Shown here: positions 1 through 5,966 of the stretch, piece after piece | How the letters are laid out: the number at the start of each line of letters is the position of its first letter | How positions within the stretch are numbered: the stretch's first letter is position 1 | Source of the DNA: Candidatus Moranbacteria bacterium CG_4_8_14_3_um_filter_34_16 | GTDB taxonomy: Bacteria; Patescibacteriota; Minisyncoccia; Moranbacterales; UBA2206 | NCBI GenBank assembly: GCA_002782345.1 | Contig: PFHO01000060.1 | Location: 1-10,858 of the forward strand | DNA: 10,858 bases | Reading direction: 5' to 3' | Position numbers and translations under genes: made by a program | The notes under the pieces: model-generated | The model's input: the letters and a program-made list of their open reading frames with translations, nothing else | Told to the model about the DNA's origin: nothing | Databases searched by the model: none

Positions 1-1
1 A

Positions 2-1228
2 AAAGAAAAGGCAGAAGAAATCTTGAAAAAAGTTTTAGCGGGAGAAGATTTTGCTCAATTAGCCAAAGAAAATAGCGATGATCCGGGTTCCAAAGAAAAC
101 GGCGGAGAATATGATTTTGTGAAAAAAGGAAGTTTTGTTCCTGAATATGAAGATGTTATTTTCAATAAAAATCTTGTTGACGGCACGATTTATCCGTCGT
201 TGGTGGAATCGTCTTTTGGTTGGCATATTATCAAAAAAATTCAAGTTCGCGGAGAGGGAGACGATCAAGAATTCAAAAGCGCGCATATTCTTTTTGCCAA
301 ACAAACCCAACCGGAACCGCAAAAAGAATTTGTTTCTACTGGTCTAACGGGAAAAAATTTGAAAAACGCCAAAGTGGAACTTCAAAATCAGGGATTGGCG
401 GAACCGCAAGTGGGATTGAAATTTGATGATGAAGGCGCTAAACTTTTTGCCGAGATTACCAAGAGAAACCTGAAAAAACAAGTGGCTATTTATTTGGACG
501 GAGAAATCATCAGCGCTCCGACAGTTCAAGCGGAAATTACCAATGGAGAAGCGGTTATAACGGGAAATTTTACTCTTGAAGACGCTAAAAATTTGGTTAA
601 AAATCTTAATGAAGGCGCTCTTCCTGTTCCAATAAGCCTTGTTTCTCAAAATAGTGTAGAGGCATCGCTAGGAGAAATTTCTTTGCGAGAAAGTATGAAA
701 GCCGGAGCAATGGGGCTGGGAGTAATTTTGATTTTTATGATTTTTTATTATCGTTATTTAGGATTAGTAGCCTCTTTCTCTCTTTTGATTTATACCGCTC
801 TAATGGTGACAATTTTCAAACTTTCCGTTCTGACTCCGTGGGGAATTACTTTCACCCTTTCGGGAATTGCCGGTTTCATTCTTTCTATTGGAATGGCGGT
901 AGACGCGAACATTCTCATATTTGAAAGGACCAAAGAAGAATTAGCTTCCGGGAGAAATGTTTTGGGGTCAATCAGGCAAGGTTTTGAAAGAGCTTGGCCA
1001 AGTATTCGGGACGGTAATTTTTCCACCATCATAACATCACTCATTCTTATTTGGGTGGGGACCGGATTTGTCAAAGGATTTGCCGTTGTTTTGATTATTG
1101 GCGTAATTGTTTCTATGTTCACTGCAATTGTGATCACTAAAACAATTTTGAATTTCACTTTGAGAGAATGGGCGGAAAAAAGAGTGTGGTTGATTGTTCC
1201 TAGCCATCAAAAAAATTCGGAAAAATAA
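2..1228 (+). CDS. secD: SecD, protein translocase subunit, with inserted parvulin domain (5' partial)
   Basis: The reading frame is open to the left edge, so the N-terminus (first membrane segment and early P1 domain) lies outside the window; 408 codons are visible. SecD works with SecF beside SecYEG and uses the proton-motive force to pull exported proteins across the membrane. Visible residues 1-82 are a parvulin (PpiC) fold: DFAQLAKENSDDPGSKENGG, then VPEYEDVIF and the end strand GWHIIKK. A strand SAHILF follows at about 93-98. From TGLTGK (113-118) the protein is ordinary SecD: P1 base with DEGAKLFAEITKRN and LDGEIISAPTVQ, a GALPVPI strand, then about five membrane segments with the signature GMAVDANILIFER (297-309). 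The insertion between the P1 parts would put an isomerase on the extracytoplasmic face. secF starts 20 bases downstream. SecD identity is certain; isomerase activity is inferred. Confidence 0.96.
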   Translation, partial: KEKAEEILKKVLAGEDFAQLAKENSDDPGSKENGGEYDFVKKGSFVPEYEDVIFNKNLVDGTIYPSLVESSFGWHIIKKIQVRGEGDDQEFKSAHILFAKQTQPEPQKEFVSTGLTGKNLKNAKVELQNQGLAEPQVGLKFDDEGAKLFAEITKRNLKKQVAIYLDGEIISAPTVQAEITNGEAVITGNFTLEDAKNLVKNLNEGALPVPISLVSQNSVEASLGEISLRESMKAGAMGLGVILIFMIFYYRYLGLVASFSLLIYTALMVTIFKLSVLTPWGITFTLSGIAGFILSIGMAVDANILIFERTKEELASGRNVLGSIRQGFERAWPSIRDGNFSTIITSLILIWVGTGFVKGFAVVLIIGVIVSMFTAIVITKTILNFTLREWAEKRVWLIVPSHQKNSEK

Positions 1229-1248
1229 TATTTATAAAAAAACAGTCT

Positions 1249-2148
1249 ATGCTTCAAATCATAAACAAAAGAAAATATTTTTATTTTATTTCGGCGACTC
1301 TAGTAATTTCCGGTTTGGGAGCGATTTTTATTTGGGGAATGAATTTTGGAATAGATTTTACCGGTGGAACCGAGATGAAAATTGAATTTTCTCAAAATAT
1401 TCCAAAAAAAAATGTAATAGAAGAAAAGTTGAAAGAGTTGAATTTAGTTGGTTTTTCTCTAAAGAAAGGTGAGAAAAATTTGATAATTTTACAATATGAA
1501 AAATCCGATGATGATATAAATAGAAAAGTTTTTGAAAAAATAAAAGAAATTGATTCTAATGCCAAACAGCTCAGTGTCAATTTTATTGGCACCTCCGTTT
1601 CTAGTCGACTCAAAACTAACGCAGTGGAAGCTATTATGTTGTCTATTTTGGGGATTGCTATTTATATCTCTGTGGCTTTTAGAAAAGTTTCTCGTCCGGT
1701 TTCTTCTTGGAAATACGGGCTTGGAGCTATAATTGCTTTGGCTCACGATGTGATTATCACCGCCGGGATTTTTTCTTTTCTTGGTCATTTTTACGGGGTA
1801 AAAACAGATGTAGCTTTTGTGGCAGCCCTTTTAACTATTTTAGGTTACAGTGTTAATGATACAATTGTGGTTTATGACAGAATCAGAGAAAATATTCTTC
1901 GTTCCGGGATAAAAGATGAATTTGAAAGTGTGATAAATCGTTCTCTTAATGAAACTTTGGCGCGTTCCATTAATACTTCTTTTACGGTTATCATAGTTTT
2001 AGTTTTTTTGATTATTTTCGGTAGCGAAGCAATCCGCTATTTCTCTTTGGCGCTTTTAATCGGAGTTTCTTTCGGAACTTATTCTTCTATTTTTGTCGCA
2101 TCAGCCTTGATTGCAACTATTTATAAATTTCAAATTAATCGTAAATAA
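1249..2148 (+). CDS. secF: SecF, protein translocase subunit
   Basis: SecF pairs with SecD in the SecDF complex that drives late protein translocation with the proton-motive force. The 299-residue product has the usual SecF length and plan: membrane segment 1 (about 11-29) followed directly by the family motif FGIDFTGG (33-40), a small periplasmic domain (about 41-125), then five membrane segments. The conserved ALAHDVIIT (163-171) and the SecF block LGYSVNDTIVVYDRIREN (198-215) are present, as is the C-terminal SFGTYSSIFVASAL stretch (274-287). The ATG at 1249 sits just before a basic N-terminus and the first membrane segment, as expected. There is no Shine-Dalgarno sequence. It lies 20 bases after secD and is almost certainly co-transcribed with it. 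SecD and SecF are separate proteins here, not fused. Confidence 0.97.
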   Translation: MLQIINKRKYFYFISATLVISGLGAIFIWGMNFGIDFTGGTEMKIEFSQNIPKKNVIEEKLKELNLVGFSLKKGEKNLIILQYEKSDDDINRKVFEKIKEIDSNAKQLSVNFIGTSVSSRLKTNAVEAIMLSILGIAIYISVAFRKVSRPVSSWKYGLGAIIALAHDVIITAGIFSFLGHFYGVKTDVAFVAALLTILGYSVNDTIVVYDRIRENILRSGIKDEFESVINRSLNETLARSINTSFTVIIVLVFLIIFGSEAIRYFSLALLIGVSFGTYSSIFVASALIATIYKFQINRK

Positions 2149-2169
2149 AATCAAAAATAACAAAAATTT

Positions 2170-2478
2170 ATGTGGAATATATTTAGAAAAAAAAGTAAAA
2201 ATACTAAAAATGACAATGACCAAAAAGATAAAAATCGCAATAATGATGAGAAAAAAGGAGAAAATTCTCAAAAAGAATCTATAAAGATGGGGATGTTGGA
2301 ACGAATCGCTATGAAAAGAATGGAAAAAATGAGTCCTCAGGAAAGAGAAAAAATGGCGAGAGAATTTTTTGATCCTAAAAATAAAGATAAAATGGAAAAA
2401 GTTTTGAAATATCTGAAATCTTCTGGAAAAGTTACGGATGAACAAATTGATCAAGCCAGAAAAAGAATGGGATTTTGA
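2170..2478 (+). CDS. Small highly charged protein of unknown function
   Basis: I do not recognise a named family. The 102-residue product has two parts. Residues 1-38 are low-complexity and rich in Lys, Asn and Asp, beginning with MWNIFRKKSK. Residues 39-102 look like a compact helical region, with MSPQEREKMAREFFDP (54-69) and a C-terminal helix VTDEQIDQARKRMGF (88-102). There is no membrane segment and no cysteine. It starts 21 bases after secF with no terminator between them, so it probably shares the secDF transcript. The start at 2170 follows an A-rich leader without a Shine-Dalgarno sequence; an in-frame ATG at 2287 would give only the helical part and is a possible alternative. It ends in TGA. 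Location suggests a cytoplasmic protein accompanying the Sec genes, but that is only context. Confidence 0.75.
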   Translation: MWNIFRKKSKNTKNDNDQKDKNRNNDEKKGENSQKESIKMGMLERIAMKRMEKMSPQEREKMAREFFDPKNKDKMEKVLKYLKSSGKVTDEQIDQARKRMGF

Positions 2479-2493
2479 TTTTTTTAAAACATA

Positions 2494-2522
2494 TTGGCTA
2501 AAAAGAAATTATTTGTTATTAT
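2494..2522 (+). promoter_or_regulatory. Candidate sigma70-type promoter before the 36-aa ORF
   Basis: TTGGCT (2494-2499) and TATTAT (2517-2522) are separated by exactly 17 bases, matching the -35 and -10 consensus at four and five of six positions. A transcript would start near 2529, only a few bases before the ATG at 2535, so the message would be almost leaderless. In such A+T-rich DNA a -10 match is expected by chance, so the support comes mainly from the spacing and placement. Confidence 0.45.
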
Positions 2523-2534
2523 AGTCTTATTCTT

Positions 2535-2645
2535 ATGAGAACAAAAAAAAGTCGAAAAGTTATCCAAAAAATTTGGTTAATCATATCCATCCTAGCGGTT
2601 TTGGCGATGGTTGCTTTTACTATTTCTCCAATGTTAATGCTTTAA
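2535..2645 (+). CDS. 36-residue single-pass membrane microprotein
   Basis: This short frame encodes a basic N-terminus, MRTKKSRKVIQKIW, followed by one hydrophobic helix (about residues 14-30, rich in Ile, Leu, Val and Ala) and a short tail ending SPMLML. The layout of positive residues then a single helix suggests a membrane protein with its N-terminus in the cytoplasm. It is preceded by a -35/-10 pair with 17-base spacing whose predicted start lies just upstream of the ATG. It fills an otherwise empty gap between the charged protein and the FtsB-like gene. I believe similar small basic-plus-one-TM proteins occur in Parcubacteria genomes, but I cannot verify a family here. Function unknown; nearness to a division protein is only suggestive. 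Confidence 0.6.
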   Translation: MRTKKSRKVIQKIWLIISILAVLAMVAFTISPMLML

Positions 2646-2721
2646 GATGGAATATTTTTTAAAAAAAGCAATCAAATTTTTTTGCTAGTGTTTAATCGCG
2701 ATAACGCAAAAAAACAAAAAA

Positions 2722-3141
2722 ATGAGAGAAAAAAGACAGAGTGAATCGTTTTTTTGGCTGATTAGGGGCATCATTGTTTTATTGGCGCTTACAGTTTTTT
2801 TGTTTGGTTATGCATTTTCAAAAGAGCTAAAAAAAAAGAAAAAGATTAGAGAAGAAATTTTGTCTCTTCAGGAAGAAGCGCAGAAAGTGGAAAGGGAAAA
2901 TATGGAGATAAAAAAAAGAATTTCTTATCTTGGTAGCAAGGATTTTCAGGAAATTGAAGCGAAAGAAAGACTCAATCTTCAAAATCCCGGAGAAAAAATG
3001 GTAGTGATTTCTCCCAGCCCAATTTCTAAAGATGAAAAAGAAGCTGTCTATTCTTCCGAAAAGGATAAACCGATAATAGAAGAATCTCCAAAAGATTATA
3101 GAAATAATTTTCAAAAATGGTGGGACTATTTTTTCAAGTAA
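2722..3141 (+). CDS. FtsB/DivIC-like septum formation initiator protein
   Basis: Proteins of this family are bitopic members of the divisome core, forming a coiled coil with FtsL outside the membrane and linking FtsW/FtsI to FtsQ/DivIB. The 139-residue product fits: short cytoplasmic N-terminus, membrane helix (about 11-32), charged coiled coil (about 35-70), then the diagnostic block DFQEIEAKERLNLQNPGEK (74-92) with MVVI after it, equivalent to the family's IE-x-x-AR-x-x-L-x-x-x-x-PGE signature. The C-terminal extension (about 97-139) is Ser/Pro/Lys-rich and ends in the aromatic NNFQKWWDYFFK, longer than in E. coli FtsB and perhaps a membrane-surface or partner-binding tail (inference). The ATG at 2722 follows an A-rich leader with no Shine-Dalgarno. 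The next gene begins 10 bases later, so they are probably co-transcribed. Confidence 0.82.
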   Translation: MREKRQSESFFWLIRGIIVLLALTVFLFGYAFSKELKKKKKIREEILSLQEEAQKVERENMEIKKRISYLGSKDFQEIEAKERLNLQNPGEKMVVISPSPISKDEKEAVYSSEKDKPIIEESPKDYRNNFQKWWDYFFK

Positions 3142-3151
3142 AAAATAACAA

Positions 3152-4237
3152 ATGAATTCCAAAAAAGAAAAAACGTCAAAAAAATTAAAAAAAAAGAAAG
3201 AAGAAAAAAAAGTGAAATGGATAACAATTATTGAAGCTGTTTTTTTGTTATTAATGGTGTATATTTTTGTTGCAGGAATCGGCATTTATTTTTTTGGTTT
3301 GGGAAATAATATTTTTATCACTCAAACAGCTAAAATAATTCCTTATCCGGTGGCCAAAGCGGAAAAAAAGATAATTACTTTTGACAAAATGAAAAGTCAA
3401 TTGGCTTCCGTTAAACTTTTTTATAAAAAACAAGATTTTTCCGATTTGGGAATGAGAGTTGATTTTTCCACTAAAGACGGGGGGAAAAGACTTATGATAA
3501 AAGAAAAGAATATCCTTAATAAGTTAATTGAAAACGGGATAATAGAATCGGAAGCCAACGCACGCGGGATAAAATTAACTTCTTCAATGATTGATCAAGA
3601 AGTAGATAGAAAAATAAAAGAATACGGGGCAGGAGACAACTTAGAAGAAGAATTAAAAGAATTATATGGATGGGATATGAAAAGTTTCAAGGAAAATATA
3701 GTGAAGCCGGATATATATAAGGAAAAATTATTTGAAAAATTAAAAGAAAGCGATGAGTCCTACAAAAAAAATAAAGAGAGAATTAAAATAGCGGAAAATG
3801 ATTTACAAACAGGGAAAAGTTTTCAAGAGGTGGCGAAAAAATATTCAGAAGGAAAAAGTTCAAAAGAAGGCGGAGAAATGGGATGGTTTCGTGTTGATCA
3901 GATGATTCCGGAAGTAACTTTAGCGGTTTTTTCTTTGGAAAAAGGAAAAATAAGTCCGATAGTGGAAAGCTCTCTCGGTTTTCATATTCTGAAACTGGAT
4001 GATCAAAAAGAAGAGGAAGGAGTCAAAATGTTCAAGGTCAGTCAAGTTTTTTTAAGAAACAAGTCATTTCCTCAGTGGCTTTCGGAAATGGAAAGAAATG
4101 CCGATATTAAAATTTTTTTGAAAGAATTTAAGTGGAATTCTGAGAAAGAAAGGGTGGAATTTGTTCAGGAAGATATGCGAAAATTTGAAGAAGAACTTTT
4201 GAAAAACAATCCTAACGACATTTCAGTTATGTTTTAA
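3152..4237 (+). CDS. Membrane-anchored SurA/PrsA-like parvulin peptidyl-prolyl isomerase
   Basis: This 361-residue protein is predicted to help exported proteins fold on the outer face of the membrane. It opens with an extremely Lys-rich stretch (3-23), then an uncleaved membrane anchor (about 24-50). Residues about 60-200 resemble the SurA N-terminal chaperone domain: the PYPVAKAEKKIITFDKM lead-in, then helices including IIESEANARGIKLTSSMIDQ. Residues about 204-283 are a parvulin core: KSFQEVAKKYSEG, GGEMGWF (240-246), then the end strand GFHILKL (276-282). The HIL-type strand expected before the core is absent there; a similar strand, KVSQVFLRN (295-303), follows it, with Gln where parvulins usually have His. 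That makes catalysis uncertain and a chaperone-only role possible. The start at ATG 3152 places the positive residues before the anchor. Ferredoxin follows 18 bases later. Confidence 0.85.
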   Translation: MNSKKEKTSKKLKKKKEEKKVKWITIIEAVFLLLMVYIFVAGIGIYFFGLGNNIFITQTAKIIPYPVAKAEKKIITFDKMKSQLASVKLFYKKQDFSDLGMRVDFSTKDGGKRLMIKEKNILNKLIENGIIESEANARGIKLTSSMIDQEVDRKIKEYGAGDNLEEELKELYGWDMKSFKENIVKPDIYKEKLFEKLKESDESYKKNKERIKIAENDLQTGKSFQEVAKKYSEGKSSKEGGEMGWFRVDQMIPEVTLAVFSLEKGKISPIVESSLGFHILKLDDQKEEEGVKMFKVSQVFLRNKSFPQWLSEMERNADIKIFLKEFKWNSEKERVEFVQEDMRKFEEELLKNNPNDISVMF

Positions 4238-4255
4238 TAAATAATAAACAAAAAA

Positions 4256-4435
4256 ATGGCTAAACCAAAAGTAGACGAAGAACTTTGTATCGGTTGTGGA
4301 ACCTGTGAATCTCTTTGTCCTAAAGTTTTCAAAATGAAAGACGGGAAATCCAGTGTTATCGCCGAAGATTGCGGGGATTGCAATTGCCAAGAAGTGATTG
4401 ACAGTTGTCCGGCATCGGCAATTTCTATGGAATAA
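4256..4435 (+). CDS. Small single-cluster [4Fe-4S] ferredoxin
   Basis: The 59-residue product is a bacterial-type ferredoxin, a soluble electron carrier. The first motif CIGCGTCESLCP gives Cys 11, 14, 17 and 21; the second half has Cys 39, 42, 44 and 51, with CPASAI at the last. Spacing in the second half (CGDCNC, then six residues to CP) does not match a second CxxCxxCxxxCP cluster. The pattern instead fits single-cluster ferredoxins such as that of Thermotoga maritima: Cys 11, 14, 17 and 51 bind the cluster, while Cys 21 and 44 correspond to the positions of its structural disulfide. Cys 39 and 42 are extra. It sits 18 bases after the parvulin gene with no redox enzyme nearby, so its partner is unknown. 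No Shine-Dalgarno; the A-rich leader directly abuts the ATG. Confidence 0.92.
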   Translation: MAKPKVDEELCIGCGTCESLCPKVFKMKDGKSSVIAEDCGDCNCQEVIDSCPASAISME

Positions 4436-4505
4436 TTTAAAATTTATTTTACATTCCTGTGAAATAATTTTTTGGGTTTGTCTGTATTAGAGAAGGAAGA
4501 AAATT

Positions 4506-4538
4506 CTTTTTCAAATTGTTTTTTTGAAAAAGATTTTT
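4506..4538 (+). terminator. Possible Rho-independent terminator after the ferredoxin gene
   Basis: CTTTTTCAAA (4506-4515) and TTTGAAAAAG (4523-4532) form a perfect 10-base-pair stem with a seven-base loop, followed by five T's (4534-4538). The stem has only two G-C pairs, so it is weak, but it lies in the only sizeable gap (4436-4575) before htrA and would separate the upstream run of genes from the protease genes. Confidence 0.45.
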
Positions 4539-4575
4539 CGCTTGAATAAAAAATTAAATAAAACTAAATAAAAAT

Positions 4576-5934
4576 ATGGAAGAAAAAAAAGATTTAGATC
4601 AATTGGAAAAAGAAATTATTGAAATAGACAATGAAAAAAAGCAAGAAATGTTTGGAAAAATGAACAAAAAAAATAGTCTTATTTTGATTAGTTTATTTTT
4701 CATTTTGACCGTTTTTTTGTCTTCCGGTTTTGGAGCTTTGTTCGGTTTTTTAGCGGCTCATTCAAACGGGAATGTCTTTTCTGCGATTAAAAAGGGGGAC
4801 TGGATAAAAGATTTTTCTAATATGGAAAAAAATGGTTTATCTTCGGAACAAGCGGAAACTGTCAAACAAAAAATAATTCAAGAGGATTCTGCGACTATTG
4901 ATGTGGTCAAAAAAACTGCTCCAGCAGTAGTAAGCATAATTATCAGCAAAGATATTCCCCTAATGCGAGATTATTTTGGTTTTCCCGGCTTTTTTGGCGA
5001 TCCTTTTGGTTTTGAAGAACCTAGAAAAAACAATCAAGATAATCCTGAACGAGAAAAACAAAAAATCGGAGGAGGAACAGGATTTTTTATAGCTGAAGAC
5101 GGAATGATTGTTACTAATCGTCATGTAGTGGAAGACGCTGAAGCAGAATATACAGTTTTAACTGAAGATGGAAAAGAACATCCTGCTAAAATTTTGGCGA
5201 TTGATCCGATAAATGATTTGGCGGTCATTAAGATAGATGGCAATGGATATCCGATTCTTTCTTTAGGCGATTCAAGTAGTTTGCAAACCGGACAAACGGT
5301 TATTGCTATCGGAAATTCTTTGGGAGAATTTTCCAATACTGTTAGTCGGGGAATTATATCGGGGTTGAAAAGAAACTTAACTGCCGGAAGCGATTATTCA
5401 GGAGAATCGGAAAAACTTACCGATATTATTCAAACTGACGCAGCGATAAATCAAGGAAATTCAGGAGGACCTCTTTTGAATATAGAAGGAGAAGTTATTG
5501 GGATAAATGTGGCTATTGCGCAAGGAGCGCAAAATATAGGGTTTGCCATTCCGTCCAATCAAATTAAAAGAGTAGCTGATCAGGTTAAAGAAACTGGAAG
5601 AATATCCGTTCCTTTCATTGGTGTGCGTTATATCCCTATAAATAAAACTATTCAAAAAGAAAATAATTTGCCTTATAATTATGGAGATTTGATTATGCGG
5701 GGAAATAAAGTTACTGATTTTGCGGTTATTCCCGGATCTCCAGCGGATAAAGCGGGACTAGTTGAAAATGATATTATTTTAGAAATTGAAGGGCAAAAAA
5801 TTGATGAAGGAAAAAATCCCAAAAGTTTGACCGATATAATAACTTCTTACAAAGTAGGAGATGAGATAACGCTTAAAATTTGGCATAAGGGACAAGAAAA
5901 GGAAGTGCCATTAGTGTTAGAAGAAAGAAAATAA
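4576..5934 (+). CDS. HtrA/DegP-family membrane-anchored serine protease (S1C) with one PDZ domain
   Basis: This 452-residue protein should degrade, and perhaps refold, damaged proteins outside the membrane. The N-terminus is an acidic and lysine-rich cytoplasmic tail (1-32) followed by a membrane anchor (about 33-61) and a linker. The trypsin-like domain runs about 105-340 with an intact catalytic triad: His183 in TNRHVV, Asp214 in NDLAVIKI and Ser296 in NQGNSGGPL. Residues 127-150 form a Phe/Gly/Pro-rich loop, in the place of the HtrA LA loop. A single PDZ domain (about 346-447) follows, with PGSPADKAGLVENDIILEI as its core. The architecture fits HtrA proteins of Gram-positive or monoderm type (anchor, protease, PDZ). 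The ATG at 4576 has no Shine-Dalgarno. clpB begins 32 bases after its stop, with no terminator between. A catalytically dead relative lies at 9397. Confidence 0.95.
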   Translation: MEEKKDLDQLEKEIIEIDNEKKQEMFGKMNKKNSLILISLFFILTVFLSSGFGALFGFLAAHSNGNVFSAIKKGDWIKDFSNMEKNGLSSEQAETVKQKIIQEDSATIDVVKKTAPAVVSIIISKDIPLMRDYFGFPGFFGDPFGFEEPRKNNQDNPEREKQKIGGGTGFFIAEDGMIVTNRHVVEDAEAEYTVLTEDGKEHPAKILAIDPINDLAVIKIDGNGYPILSLGDSSSLQTGQTVIAIGNSLGEFSNTVSRGIISGLKRNLTAGSDYSGESEKLTDIIQTDAAINQGNSGGPLLNIEGEVIGINVAIAQGAQNIGFAIPSNQIKRVADQVKETGRISVPFIGVRYIPINKTIQKENNLPYNYGDLIMRGNKVTDFAVIPGSPADKAGLVENDIILEIEGQKIDEGKNPKSLTDIITSYKVGDEITLKIWHKGQEKEVPLVLEERK

Positions 5935-5966
5935 TTAAAATCAGATATTTTTTTTATTCTTTTTTT

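Noticed and set aside
23..300. TTG at position 23 as the true start, giving a separate small parvulin gene
   Set aside because: The frame is open to the left edge, the residues before TTG continue the parvulin helix, and the same frame runs unbroken into SecD; it is a truncated gene, not a start.
2667..2686. AGCAA/TTGCT inverted repeat before the FtsB-like gene as a terminator
   Set aside because: Only five base pairs, a long loop and no T tract after it.
2661..2705. TTGCTA near 2682 with GATAAC near 2700 as a promoter for the FtsB-like gene
   Set aside because: The spacing is only 12 bases and both elements match poorly; TGCTAG resembles the -10 region at the right edge but has no -35 at 17 bases.
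4256..4435. 2[4Fe-4S] clostridial-type ferredoxin
   Set aside because: The second cysteine group has CxxCxC then six residues to CP, not CxxCxxCxxxCP; the single-cluster type with a disulfide fits better.
4542..4570. TTGAAT-N17-TAAATA as a promoter for htrA
   Set aside because: The -10 match is poor, transcription would begin at the ATG itself, and such matches are expected by chance in this A+T-rich spacer.
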